From positions 732,001-796,000 of the forward strand of contig NZ_CP013251.1 of the NCBI RefSeq assembly GCF_001583435.1: 64,000 nucleotides of DNA. The letters run 5' to 3'. The DNA is from Endozoicomonas montiporae CL-33. Its GTDB lineage: Bacteria > Pseudomonadota > Gammaproteobacteria > Pseudomonadales > Endozoicomonadaceae. A model generated the notes under the pieces. It searched no databases and was not told where the DNA came from. It saw only the letters and a program-made list of their open reading frames with translations. Made by a program: the position numbers and the translations under genes. Shown piece by piece: positions 1 through 8,126 of the stretch; within the stretch, counting starts at the first letter, position 1; every line of letters begins with the position of its first letter.

Positions 1-202
1 AGACAGGGCTTGGACGACCAACGTAGTGTTTATAAAGATCGAGCAGTTCTTTTCGGAAATCAGGATCATTACGGATTTCCCGGTAGGCCCTGTCAACATC
101 GGCAATGGCTTTTTCCAGAGCAGGAGGAACCATGGCACCGCCATAATCACCAAAATAACCATGGTCGTCTGGCATGGGGGCAAACCCTGTTGTTTTATTC
201 AC
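1..202 (-). CDS. trpB: Tryptophan synthase beta chain, 5' end only
   Basis: This partial gene runs off the left edge, so only about 67 N-terminal codons are present. TrpB condenses indole with L-serine to give tryptophan in the cytoplasm, using PLP. The reverse strand encodes a typical TrpB N-terminus: Asp-His-Gly-Tyr-Phe-Gly-Asp-Tyr-Gly-Gly, then Val-Pro-Pro-Ala-Leu, then a Tyr-Val-Gly-Arg-Pro-Ser-Pro segment. The PLP lysine lies outside the window. I chose the GTG at 202 because an AAGG sequence sits about 8 bases upstream; an in-frame ATG at 175 is the alternative. It is divergent from the HEAT-protein gene at 512. Identification is from recognised family sequence, not from a search. Confidence 0.85.
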   Translation of the reverse strand, partial: MNKTTGFAPMPDDHGYFGDYGGAMVPPALEKAIADVDRAYREIRNDPDFRKELLDLYKHYVGRPSPV

Positions 203-511
203 TTCGCTTACCTTGCTTTTTTGTTTGTCACTGAGTTTTCTTCGGATGATGCCAGCAAGCCGGAGTATTTGTAAGGGTGTTTGTCATGGTTTACCTGAAT
301 AGAAGATGAATTCAAGAATTTAATTTGAATTACAAATTGCTGTTATAGGAATTGTGTATTTCACAACCACTGTTTGCTGCTCTATATTCTGCTCACAAAC
401 AATCTGTGACTGATATTTGTGTGACGTTAAATTGAATTTTGGTTCGTAAATTTCTCCTTGGTTCATCTTTCGTGAAAGTTTTTTGCTTTTACAAATGGCA
501 GGAGGTTCGTT
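203..511. promoter_or_regulatory. Divergent intergenic region, trpB / HEAT-like operon
   Basis: This 309-base A+T-rich stretch contains no gene I can support. It must hold the promoters for trpB (leftward) and for the gene at 512 (rightward). A clear ribosome binding site, GGAGG at 501-505, precedes the ATG at 512. I saw no obvious Trp leader peptide. Confidence 0.5.
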
Positions 512-1348
512 ATGTCCTCTCCAATGACGATTGCCGGAATGACTTCGATGGCAGAACAGTTAATGACCCGTAAAGGGTTTGTGTTTGCTGATTTTTGCGA
601 GTTGTTCACCGAATTTAATCATGCGTTAGCCTGCCAGTTATTTAACAGTGTTCTGGAGGCGGTACTCAAACAATCGGTTAGTGAAGGTAAATCCGCATAC
701 TCTGATCAGGTTCATCTTGCAGAATCCGGAGAGTTTAACCTGTCACTGGTTGTGGTCGGAGAGGGCGTTCTGAATCATCAGACAATCTGTGCCAGTGAAT
801 TTGACATGATTGTCGTAAGTCTGAGTTCAGAACCGGTTAGTATACCTGTTTATAGAGCGCTGCTAGACGTTAATCATCTGTTTGAGCGGCCGGAACCTCT
901 GGTGGCACCGGTCAGTCATCGGCTTGATCCGTTCAGCCCGGTGGTGTTCCATGCTTACCGGGATATCGTTGATCTTGAGAATGCGGATACCAAAGCGCCT
1001 TTATTGATTATCCACTCGCTGCCAAGAGGTTCTGTTACCTGGGTTTATGAACGAGAGTCTCTGCAGCCTCTGAATCTTACCGACAATAACCTGCAGAAGT
1101 CCCGCATTCAGCTGGCAGTCAGAGTGATTGGAGACATGGGAAGTGAAGAATACGCTGATACGCTGGAGGCATTGGCGACTTCTGACTTTGATCACTTTGT
1201 TCGCTGGGAAGCAGCGGAAAGTGTTTACAAATTAAATGAGCAGCGGGGCATTGAACTGTTGCAGCAGCACCTTGTGAATGACACCAATCAGTCGCTGGCC
1301 AAATCAGCCAGACAAACGCTGGTTAATCTGACCAGCGGGGAGGGATAG
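512..1348 (+). CDS. Unknown protein with C-terminal HEAT-like repeats (first of pair)
   Basis: I do not recognise this 278-residue protein. It has no signal peptide or membrane segment. Residues 1-170 show no familiar motif. From about residue 190 the sequence becomes a run of amphipathic helices (an Ile-Gly-Asp-Met-Gly turn, then Trp-Glu-Ala-Ala-Glu-Ser, then Ala-Arg-Gln-Thr-Leu) typical of HEAT or PBS-lyase-like repeats, which usually make protein contacts. The start is fixed by GGAGG 7 bases upstream. The next gene starts 5 bases after the stop and its C-terminal third looks similar, so the two probably arose by duplication and are co-translated. Function is unknown. Confidence 0.8.
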   Translation: MSSPMTIAGMTSMAEQLMTRKGFVFADFCELFTEFNHALACQLFNSVLEAVLKQSVSEGKSAYSDQVHLAESGEFNLSLVVVGEGVLNHQTICASEFDMIVVSLSSEPVSIPVYRALLDVNHLFERPEPLVAPVSHRLDPFSPVVFHAYRDIVDLENADTKAPLLIIHSLPRGSVTWVYERESLQPLNLTDNNLQKSRIQLAVRVIGDMGSEEYADTLEALATSDFDHFVRWEAAESVYKLNEQRGIELLQQHLVNDTNQSLAKSARQTLVNLTSGEG

Positions 1349-1353
1349 TTGTC

Positions 1354-2226
1354 ATGACCTGCACCGTTTATTCGCAAACCCGGGCGGAATCTTCGCTGGA
1401 AGAATACATTGATTTTTGTGAAAGTCATCCGGAAATGCGGCGTCCTGAAGCAGCGATTGCACACGCCGATGAGCTATTGAAACTGTGTAATAATCGGACG
1501 TTTCTGGCTCGATATTTTACGGAGCAGCTCCGTCATCTGGCTGATTTTCAAAAAGGTAACGACTACAAGCCTCCTACTTTCGTGCTGCACTATGGCTCAT
1601 ATTACGCGATCAGGGCCGTTGTCTGGCTGCCAATGGAAGAGTTGGCTGCAGATGAGTTGTTATCTTATTACGACGGGCATGATCACAATTTTGATTTTCT
1701 GACCTGCAGTTATTCCGGTTCTGGTTATCGAACGGTTATCTACGAATACGATTATGACAGGGTAGTGGGTTATCCCGGTGAAGAGGTGGAGTTGAGATTT
1801 AAGGAAGATACCACGTTTCCGGTGGGTAAATTAATGTATTACTTTGCCAGCAAAGATGTACATACCCAGTACCCGCCCGATGATCTTTCAATCTCGGTCA
1901 ATCTGATTTTGCCCCGCCCCGGTGAACCAAAGCTTCAGTACTTTTTCGATGTGGATAAGCAGACGATTATCGGTCAGGTCAACGAGTTGAGTTTACGCAC
2001 CAATATTTTCAAAGCAATTCAGACTTTGGAAGATGAAAACAGTATTGAGTTGCTGTTGCATATCGCCCGAAGTCACCCGTGCTTCCGTACGCGGGGGTTG
2101 GCATGGGAAGCCGTTCTGGCGATGGAGGCAGGAAGTGTCGATTTTTACTCTCAGGCTATGAGCGACAAACATCCGTATGTTCATGAAGTCGTTCGAGCAT
2201 CTTTAGGCCGCCAGCAGGCGGCATAA
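1354..2226 (+). CDS. Unknown protein with C-terminal HEAT-like repeats (second of pair)
   Basis: This 290-residue cytoplasmic protein is not recognised. Its ribosome binding site (GGGAGGGA, 1337-1344) lies inside the end of the upstream gene, which implies translational coupling. The N-terminal two thirds is rich in Tyr and acidic residues. The last 80 residues form helices with the same order as in the upstream protein (a Glu-Leu-Leu helix, an Arg-Gly-Leu-Ala-Trp-Glu-Ala helix, then a final Val-Arg-Ala-Ser-Leu helix). A small peptide gene follows 61 bases downstream. Together they could form a scaffold pair plus peptide, but that is inference. Confidence 0.8.
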   Translation: MTCTVYSQTRAESSLEEYIDFCESHPEMRRPEAAIAHADELLKLCNNRTFLARYFTEQLRHLADFQKGNDYKPPTFVLHYGSYYAIRAVVWLPMEELAADELLSYYDGHDHNFDFLTCSYSGSGYRTVIYEYDYDRVVGYPGEEVELRFKEDTTFPVGKLMYYFASKDVHTQYPPDDLSISVNLILPRPGEPKLQYFFDVDKQTIIGQVNELSLRTNIFKAIQTLEDENSIELLLHIARSHPCFRTRGLAWEAVLAMEAGSVDFYSQAMSDKHPYVHEVVRASLGRQQAA

Positions 2227-2287
2227 GTAGCTCCCATGCGCAGCTTGGATAAGCTGTGCTACATGTTGGCAAACAGGAGTACATGTG

Positions 2288-2431
2288 ATGAAAACTCAAG
2301 CAGTAAAACAGCGTAAAGCCTTTGTTAAACTGGATGAACAAGTCAGCTTGGCCAGCTCTTATAAAAGAGTGGTTAAAACCGCTGTCCAGGGCCGTGAACT
2401 AGGCTTTGGTTGCCACCTTCGCAGCAAGTGA
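2288..2431 (+). CDS. 47-residue basic peptide, single Cys near C-terminus
   Basis: This short gene starts at ATG 2288 with AGGAG at 2275-2279 as its ribosome binding site and ends at TGA 2429-2431, just before a strong terminator at 2460. The product is Lys/Arg-rich, has one cysteine in a Gly-Phe-Gly-Cys-His context near the C-terminus, and has no membrane segment or signal peptide. It is probably the third gene of the HEAT-pair operon. It could be a modified-peptide precursor or a small regulatory partner. No modifying enzyme is visible in the window, so I leave the function open. Confidence 0.55.
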   Translation: MKTQAVKQRKAFVKLDEQVSLASSYKRVVKTAVQGRELGFGCHLRSK

Positions 2432-2459
2432 AAGCAGGGATTTTCATTAATCACTATCC

Positions 2460-2492
2460 GGGCATCCTGATTCTTTGATCGGGATGCCCTTT
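2460..2492 (+). terminator. Rho-independent terminator after peptide gene
   Basis: GGGCATCC at 2460-2467 pairs perfectly with GGATGCCC at 2482-2489, with a 14-base loop and TTT following. It closes the 512-2431 transcription unit. Confidence 0.75.
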
Positions 2493-2699
2493 GTACGAAA
2501 GACGTTATTAATTCCCCTTGGCATGAACAGCCACGTTCCTTAAAGCTAATTTAGATAGCTAGAACGGTTTTTTAGCTTAGTATTGTCATAAGGATTGAAC
2601 TAAGTGGGCAAGGATTAGTCAAACGACCAAGATTTGCACTTTTTCCGGATGGCTTCCGGTGAGGGTGTGAACTCCTTGAGCTAATTGGGAAGTTAAATA

Positions 2700-2909
2700 A
2701 TGTCTAAAAGATCAATCTCTCTCATTGACGACCGTCATCAGAAAAATAACACTGAAGATTCAGCATCTATTGAAGAGCAAGTTGCCGAATTCCTGAAGTC
2801 CGGAGGTAAAATAGAACAGATTGCATCCGGAGTGAGTGGTATGGAAAGCATGGCAACCCGTCAGCCAAAATCTCTGCAGAAAAACACTCGAAAAACCAAG
2901 AAAAGCTAA
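2700..2909 (+). CDS. Small SutA-like protein
   Basis: This 69-residue hydrophilic protein has a Glu-Phe-Leu-x-Ser-Gly-Gly-Lys-Ile-Glu-Gln-Ile segment at about residues 29-41 and a very basic C-terminus. The Phe-Leu-x-x-Gly-Gly-Lys-Ile/Val motif occurs in SutA, a small RNA-polymerase-binding protein of Pseudomonas, and in other short gammaproteobacterial proteins. Similarity is limited to that motif, and the acidic N-terminal tail of SutA is missing, so SutA function is not established. The gene is followed directly by a good terminator, which supports it as a real monocistronic gene. Confidence 0.6.
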   Translation: MSKRSISLIDDRHQKNNTEDSASIEEQVAEFLKSGGKIEQIASGVSGMESMATRQPKSLQKNTRKTKKS

Positions 2910-2973
2910 CCCCCGGAAGCTGAAGTCTATAACTCGGCACTTAGGTGATGTGCCTGAGAACCGAGCGGTTGAT

Positions 2974-3007
2974 AAGAGAGCCCTGCTTTCAGGCTCTCTT
3001 GGTTTTT
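2974..3007 (+). terminator. Rho-independent terminator, convergent junction
   Basis: AAGAGAGCC at 2974-2982 pairs with GGCTCTCTT at 2992-3000 and is followed by GGTTTTTT. It terminates the small gene at 2700-2909 and abuts the stop of the convergent MocR gene. Confidence 0.8.
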
Positions 3008-4485
3008 TATGTTCTTGCTGCCAGTTTGATCGTGGATGCAATCTGCTCCACCTTGGTTCTTATTTCTTCCTCACTGCTGTTTGCAAACCCTAGTACCAGA
3101 CCTGATTTTACGGGTTCTTCAAGGTAGTACCGACTGAGCTTTGAGCAATAGACTTTCTGCTTGACCAGCTGATTGTAAACTGACTTCTCACAAAGTTCGG
3201 CGGTAAATTCAATGACCAGGTGCATGCCTGCGCCGTGAGTATGGATTTTGCACCAAGGTGTCAGCTTTTCGCAGGCTTTTAGCATGCACTCCAGCTTTTC
3301 TGCATAAAGTACTCGCATACGCTTCAGGTGTTTACTGAAATAACCCTGTTGAATAAAGGCTGCGGTTGTCGCCTGAATATGGACGGGCGTTTCACCACTG
3401 TGCTCCATTTTTGCCTGGGTAAACACATTGGTCAGTTCTTTTGGCAGAATGGTATAACCGAGACGAAGGGCAGGAAACAGTACTTTGCTGAACGAGCCGA
3501 TATAGATCACTCTGCTGTTTTTGCAAAGCCCCTGCAATGAAGCCAGCGGCCGGTTCTGATAATGGTATTCACTGTCGTAATCATCTTCCAGAATCCAGCT
3601 GTTGTGAGTGGCAGCCCAGTTAAGCAGGCGGGTTCGTCGTTGTAATGACATCACACTGCCCAGTGGGTAGTGGTGTGCAGGTGTGACATAAACCAGTTTT
3701 GGTGGCGGATCGAGTTGTTCCAGTGCGCTGACCATCACGCCATGTTCATCAACAGGCAAAGCTGTCACATGCGCGCCTGTGGCATGAAGGGCTCGACGGG
3801 CTCCGGTATAACCGGGGTTTTCCATTGCGGCCGGATCGCCCGGATTTAAAAGCAGTCGGGCGCACAAGTCCAGAGCCTGCTGTGCCCCCTGAGTGATCAC
3901 TACCTGATCAGACTCGCAGCGAACCGCTCTGGAGCTTCGGACATAATCGGTGATGACTTCCTGCAGTTCAGGCAGTCCTTGTGGGTACTGAAATCCCATC
4001 AGTTCGGTTAATCCGGCATGGGGTATGGAGCTGGAAACCTTATTCCATAATCTGGCCGGAAAGCCTTTAAGATCCGGGACTCCTACTGTGAACCCCTGAT
4101 TAGAGCCGTTTTTTCGAACGTTTTCATCCCTTATGGCTTCTGCATAATTCGATAGTGCAATATTCTGTATGGGTTTTGGTGGAGAATGGGACTGAGCTTC
4201 TGCCTGAAACCAGGCTTCCGGCAATTCTTCTGTGACAAAAGTACCAGAACCTGATTTTGATTCCAGATAGCCTTCAGCGATCAGTTGCTCGTACGCGGCA
4301 ATCACTGTATTTCGGGCAACGTTCAGCTGCTGTGCCAGTTTGCGACTCGACGGCAGCCGGGTGCCGGGACTGAGGAGGCGATTCAGAACCCGCGTTCTGA
4401 GGGTTTGGTAGAGTTGGTCGAACAGTGGCGTGTTGCTGTTGTTGTCCAGCCTCAGGTCGGGTATTTCTACCAAAGGCATTCTCAT
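3007..4485 (-). CDS. MocR/PdxR-type regulator (GntR HTH + aminotransferase domain)
   Basis: This is a MocR-subfamily transcription factor of about 492 residues. It has an N-terminal GntR winged helix (Leu-Phe-Asp-Gln-Leu-Tyr start, then a Gly-Thr-Arg-Leu-Pro-Ser-Ser-Arg-Lys-Leu-Ala motif and Asn-Thr-Val-x-x-Ala-Tyr recognition helix) joined to a fold-type I aminotransferase-like domain. The PLP lysine is in a Ser-Phe-Ser-Lys motif, after an Asp-Asp-Tyr-Asp-Ser-Glu-Tyr motif. An open frame extends upstream to 4629, but that would run through the divergent gene at 4572. I therefore start at the ATG at 4485, with 4479 also possible. Such regulators usually control the divergent neighbour, here the PNPOx-fold protein. 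Confidence 0.88.
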   Translation of the reverse strand: MRMPLVEIPDLRLDNNSNTPLFDQLYQTLRTRVLNRLLSPGTRLPSSRKLAQQLNVARNTVIAAYEQLIAEGYLESKSGSGTFVTEELPEAWFQAEAQSHSPPKPIQNIALSNYAEAIRDENVRKNGSNQGFTVGVPDLKGFPARLWNKVSSSIPHAGLTELMGFQYPQGLPELQEVITDYVRSSRAVRCESDQVVITQGAQQALDLCARLLLNPGDPAAMENPGYTGARRALHATGAHVTALPVDEHGVMVSALEQLDPPPKLVYVTPAHHYPLGSVMSLQRRTRLLNWAATHNSWILEDDYDSEYHYQNRPLASLQGLCKNSRVIYIGSFSKVLFPALRLGYTILPKELTNVFTQAKMEHSGETPVHIQATTAAFIQQGYFSKHLKRMRVLYAEKLECMLKACEKLTPWCKIHTHGAGMHLVIEFTAELCEKSVYNQLVKQKVYCSKLSRYYLEEPVKSGLVLGFANSSEEEIRTKVEQIASTIKLAART

Positions 4486-4571
4486 TAGGTGGCTCTGTCT
4501 CTTTTTCGGAAATGGTTCTATCGAACGATCCATTATGCGCGTAGCCTTTGAAGGATTCCAGAGGAGGTCAT

Positions 4572-5240
4572 ATGAAAGCACTGCCAGAGTCAGACAGAAC
4601 AAAATTAAAAAGAAGTCCGAAAAGGGCATGTTTCGACAGGGAACGGCTGTATGAAATTTTTGATGAAGCGCATGTTGTTCATGTCGGTTTTAGCACCAAT
4701 GAGCAGCCATACGTCATTCCCATGTTGGGGTGGCGGGTGGACAATCAGCTGTACATTCACGGCAGTAATGGCAGTCGAATGATCAAGGCACTGCGTGACG
4801 GGACAGGGTGTTGTGTTACCGCCACGCTTCTCGATGGCATGGTGTTATCGAAGTCTGCTTTTCATCACAGTGCTAATTATCGGTCGGCCGTTGTGTTTGG
4901 GTCGTTTCGGGCAGTGAATGACCCTGAAGAAATTGAGAGCAGCCTTTATCGATTCCTTGAACATATTGCTCCGGGTCGCTGGGATGAGGTTCGCCCCCCT
5001 TCTGAACAAGAGTTAAAGGCAACCACTATTCTGGCTATCGAGCTGGAAGAAGCCTCGGTGAAGATAAGAACCGGACCGGCTCAGGAGGCTGACGGTGATG
5101 AAGTTCTGCCGGTGTGGACAGGGGAAATGAGGATCAGGCAACAGGTTCGAGAGATGGTGGCAGATGAGAACGCCAATGTCTCTGAAGCACCCGACTACAG
5201 TGGAGCGTGGAAAGAGCGCCGGGAGGTGGAGAAAGAATAA
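4572..5240 (+). CDS. Pyridoxamine 5'-phosphate oxidase-family flavoprotein
   Basis: This 222-residue cytoplasmic protein belongs to the split-barrel FMN-binding family (PNPOx-like, COG3467/NimA-related type). The Val-Gly-Phe-Ser-Thr-Asn-Glu-Gln-Pro-Tyr-Val-Ile-Pro segment, then the Tyr-Ile-His-Gly-Ser-x-Gly-Ser-Arg segment, matches the family. The start is set by GAGGAGG at 4561-4567. It is divergent from a MocR regulator, a common pairing for this family. The substrate is unknown; roles range from FMN- or F420-type reductase to PLP-related oxidase. The 3' tail is Glu/Arg-rich and probably flexible. Confidence 0.85.
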   Translation: MKALPESDRTKLKRSPKRACFDRERLYEIFDEAHVVHVGFSTNEQPYVIPMLGWRVDNQLYIHGSNGSRMIKALRDGTGCCVTATLLDGMVLSKSAFHHSANYRSAVVFGSFRAVNDPEEIESSLYRFLEHIAPGRWDEVRPPSEQELKATTILAIELEEASVKIRTGPAQEADGDEVLPVWTGEMRIRQQVREMVADENANVSEAPDYSGAWKERREVEKE

Positions 5241-5504
5241 AGAGCAGGATGATTTTGGAGTGGAAGGGGTGACCGGGAGGTTGCCCTTTCGGAAGTTACA
5301 GTCTCTGCGTTTGCCGCAGGACAACCCTGCATTATTTCATTTTTTAAGTTGTACGTCAGTACGCATATGTTCGTCTGTTTCTTTGCTGTCGGATCGTTAG
5401 ACTATGGATGCTTCATGGACGAGTGTACGTATTTTGGTTGAGAGAGAAAAAAATTAAATTCGCATTCGTCTTGTTTGATGGCGATTCCCACCTAAGTGAG
5501 TCAC

Positions 5505-6812
5505 ATGCTGGACACCATTCAACGCTATTTTGAATTTGATCGATTCAAAACCAATTTCCGAACTGAAATCATGGCAGGCCTGACAGCATTTCTGGCCATG
5601 TCGTATATCCTCAGTGTGAACCCTGCCATTCTCGGCAACACCGGCATGGACAAGGGGGCGGTGTTTACTGCCACCGCTTTATCGGCGGCCTTTGCTTCGT
5701 TGGTGATGGGTATTTTTGCCAAATACCCTATTGTTCTGGCTCCGGCCATGGGTATGAATGCCCTGTTTACCTACGGTACCGTTATTGCTCTGGATATTCC
5801 ATGGGAAACGGCACTGGCAGGTATTTTTGTATCGGGTGTGATTTTTTTCCTGCTGTCGGTTACCGGTGTCCGTGAAAAAGTGATCAAGTCGGTCCCTGCC
5901 GACATGAAATACGCCGTAACGGCAGCACTGGGTTTCTTTATTTGTTTCATAGGTTTAAGAAACGCCGGGATCATTGCTGCCAACCCGGCCACTCTGGTAC
6001 AGCTGGGTGATGTAAGATCGCCTTCCGTTCTGCTGGCATTGTTTGGTCTGGCTTTGACCATCTTCCTGATTGCCAAAGGCGTCAAGCTGGCGGTGTTCTT
6101 CGGTGTAATGGCCACCACGCTGGTGGGTGTTGCGGTGGGTTTGAACCCGGTGCCGGACGCGATTGTTTCTGCACCACCGAGCCTTGCGCCAACATTCGGT
6201 ATGGCGATTGCCAACCTGCCCAACATTCTGACGTTGGAAATGGTGGTAGTGGTCATTACCTTCCTGTTCATTGATTTCTTTGATGCAGTAGGCACCATCA
6301 TCGCGGTGTGTAATGGTATTGGTGTGACCGACAAGGAAGGTAACATTCCCAATGTCAAACCGGCTTTGTTTGCCGATGCCGCTGGTACGATTGTGGGTTC
6401 GGTGCTGGGTACCAGTAGTGTGACCTGTTACTCCGAGTCGGCTGTTGCGGTAGGTACTGGTGGTCGTACCGGTTTTACTTCGGTGACCACGGCGGCCTGT
6501 ATGCTGATGGCTCTGTTCTTCTTCCCGTTGATTGCCATGTTTACGACGGTGAGCACCTCTCCGGCACTGATTGCTGTGGGTGTCTTTATGGCCAGCAGTC
6601 TGCATCATATTGACTGGTCAAAGATGGAAATCAAGATTCCGGCATTCTTTACCATCATTATGACAATTCTGTCGTACAGTCTGGTAGACGGTATCGCCTT
6701 TGGTTTTACGCTTTACCCGGTCTCCATGCTGGCACAGGGACGCGGTCGTGAAGTGACGCCGACCATGTATGTTCTGTCTGCTATCTTCGTGACGTACTAT
6801 TTCTTCCTGTAA
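5505..6812 (+). CDS. AzgA-type NCS2 purine (adenine/guanine/hypoxanthine) permease
   Basis: This inner-membrane transporter has about 435 residues and some 12-14 hydrophobic segments. The N-terminus (Phe-Arg-Thr-Glu-Ile-Met-Ala-Gly-Leu-Thr-Ala-Phe-Leu-Ala-Met) and the Ala-Pro-Ala-Met-Gly-Met-Asn-Ala-Leu-Phe motif are hallmarks of the AzgA branch of NCS2 proton/purine symporters. The Phe-Ile-Asp-Phe-Phe-Asp-Ala-Val-Gly-Thr motif and the Gly-Thr-Ser-Ser-Val-Thr-Cys-Tyr-Ser-Glu-Ser segment match the two half-helix substrate sites. I chose the ATG at 5505; a GTG at 5496 is in frame. No PurR box or purine riboswitch is visible in the 260-base upstream gap. Confidence 0.9.
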   Translation: MLDTIQRYFEFDRFKTNFRTEIMAGLTAFLAMSYILSVNPAILGNTGMDKGAVFTATALSAAFASLVMGIFAKYPIVLAPAMGMNALFTYGTVIALDIPWETALAGIFVSGVIFFLLSVTGVREKVIKSVPADMKYAVTAALGFFICFIGLRNAGIIAANPATLVQLGDVRSPSVLLALFGLALTIFLIAKGVKLAVFFGVMATTLVGVAVGLNPVPDAIVSAPPSLAPTFGMAIANLPNILTLEMVVVVITFLFIDFFDAVGTIIAVCNGIGVTDKEGNIPNVKPALFADAAGTIVGSVLGTSSVTCYSESAVAVGTGGRTGFTSVTTAACMLMALFFFPLIAMFTTVSTSPALIAVGVFMASSLHHIDWSKMEIKIPAFFTIIMTILSYSLVDGIAFGFTLYPVSMLAQGRGREVTPTMYVLSAIFVTYYFFL

Positions 6813-6826
6813 AAGCCCTGCAATAT

Positions 6827-6858
6827 CAGGCTGGTGCTGCTTGTACCAGCCTGCTTTA
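6827..6858 (+). terminator. Rho-independent terminator after purine permease
   Basis: CAGGCTGGT at 6827-6835 pairs perfectly with ACCAGCCTG at 6845-6853, followed by CTTTATCT. Confidence 0.65.
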
Positions 6859-6859
6859 T

Positions 6860-7027
6860 CTAGGAGCCTGTCGGACTTACCACTGACCTACTGCGAAAAA
6901 GCCGGATTTGGCCATTTTTGACGATCCTTTTCGTTGAATAGCTCGCTATTCGCCTCAAATGATCGTCAAAACTGTCTCAAACCGGTCTTTTTCTCGCTAC
7001 GGTCGGCTAAGTCCGACAGGCTCCTAG
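6860..7027. mobile_element. MITE-like palindromic element with 20-bp perfect inverted ends
   Basis: The ends CTAGGAGCCTGTCGGACTTA (6860-6879) and its exact reverse complement (7008-7027) bound a 168-base element. The interior continues as an imperfect palindrome: GACGATC near 6918 matches GATCGTC near 6961, and the CGAAAAAG and CTTTTTCTCG segments face each other. It encodes nothing large enough to be a transposase. A TA at each edge is compatible with a TA target duplication. It overlaps the 3' end of the LysR gene and supplies that gene's stop codon. Confidence 0.8.
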
Positions 7028-7904
7028 TTCCTAATATCTCTTCTATTTTCTGACGAATAAAACGGTATCGGGCAGGCAGTTGCCGGTACTTCTTTTCAAC
7101 CAGATAAATGGTTTCAAACACCGGGTTTGGTAGTGTCAGGGCATGAATTTTGTCTTTGTCCGGAAAAGCCTGCACCACCGAGGCAGGCAATACCGTAAAG
7201 CCAAGACCCGCCGCCACCGGATAAAGAATTATATTGATCTGGTTGACATAGCCACTCACGCGCAGGTCGGGCAAGTTATGGATATCATCCGGAAAGTTGT
7301 TTTGCATGACCATTGTTGTATGGTGACTGGCATCCGGATGGCTGATCATGCCCAGCTTTGCAAGATCGGAATAGGTTCGGGCCGGTACTTTACTGGCGGG
7401 TATTACAAGGTATAGCTCTTCCCGGCTGACCGCAGTGGCAGACAATAAACCAGATCGGGGCTCACAGGTCATCAAACCAAGATCTGTCCGATGTTCAAGC
7501 AACTCGGTTTCTATTCGGTGGTTGGGTGCGATTTCATAATGAATTTCCAGGTCCCGGTGGTTCTGTTGCAATGAAACCAGTTGCGTGTAACAACGAATTC
7601 CAAGAGCGCCCGGGCTGGATAAGCGGCATAAGCCCTTACAGGGGTGGTCGTTAAGTAACTGTTCCTTCAGGTCTTGCTCACTGCGCAGCAGGTTTAATGC
7701 AAACTGGTAAACCTGCTCTCCGGCTGGTGTCAGCTCAAACTGTTTGCCCTGACGGTTCAGCAGTTCGGTATCGTAATAGTTTTCCAGTTTTTGAATATGC
7801 TGGCTGACGCCGGGCTGTGTCATTGCCAGTACATGGGCTGTTTTGGTGAAGTGGCCTTGCTGAACCAGTGTCGTAAATGTTCTTAGCCAGATTGGATTGA
7901 TCAT
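6966..7904 (-). CDS. LysR-family transcriptional regulator, 3' end supplied by MITE
   Basis: This is a 312-residue LysR-type regulator. The N-terminal winged helix (residues 1-60) has the usual Thr-Phe-x-x-Leu-Val-Gln-Gly-His-Phe-Thr-Lys-Thr-Ala and Thr-Gln-Pro-Gly-Val-Ser-Gln-His-Ile-Gln-Lys-Leu-Glu helices. A periplasmic-binding-like effector domain follows (about 90-290). The final 20 or so codons, from Arg-Ser-Leu-Ser-Asp-Leu to the stop, lie inside the palindromic element at 6860-7027, so the native C-terminus has been replaced. The core fold should be intact. The target gene is unknown. Confidence 0.88.
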   Translation of the reverse strand: MINPIWLRTFTTLVQQGHFTKTAHVLAMTQPGVSQHIQKLENYYDTELLNRQGKQFELTPAGEQVYQFALNLLRSEQDLKEQLLNDHPCKGLCRLSSPGALGIRCYTQLVSLQQNHRDLEIHYEIAPNHRIETELLEHRTDLGLMTCEPRSGLLSATAVSREELYLVIPASKVPARTYSDLAKLGMISHPDASHHTTMVMQNNFPDDIHNLPDLRVSGYVNQINIILYPVAAGLGFTVLPASVVQAFPDKDKIHALTLPNPVFETIYLVEKKYRQLPARYRFIRQKIEEILGTRSLSDLADRSEKKTGLRQF

Positions 7905-7966
7905 AAAAAATAAATTTGAGGACTGCAGGTATCGACATCAATTGATTGAGCGTCTATTTCAGAAGT

Positions 7967-8111
7967 TCACCGGGAGTTTCCCGACAGATTTCCCAGCTTT
8001 TCATACTCTTGCTTCATGTACTCAAGAAATACTGCCATCATTTCTTCAGTTGTTACATTTTCATCATTGAGATTCAACTGGTTTGTTTCCAGAAAAGTCG
8101 TGTTGTTTTTA
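7967..8111 (-). pseudogene. Displaced 3' end of the gene at 8973-12245
   Basis: Removing the IS at 8112-8994 and one TTA target copy joins this stretch in frame to the large gene on the right. It adds about 46 codons (including Asn-Thr-Thr-Phe-Leu-Glu and Met-Lys-Gln-Glu-Tyr-Glu-Lys-Leu) and ends at a TGA, 7967-7969. The stretch has no start codon or ribosome site of its own, so it is a dead remnant. The intact ancestor would have had about 1130 residues. Confidence 0.85.
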
Positions 8112-8126
8112 GAGGCTGTTTTAAAA

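Noticed and set aside
10..274. Two plus-strand open frames at the left edge
   Set aside because: They are antisense to a clear TrpB N-terminus on the minus strand.
5241..5504. PurR operator or purine riboswitch upstream of the purine permease
   Set aside because: No ACGCAAACG-type palindrome and no riboswitch core could be seen.
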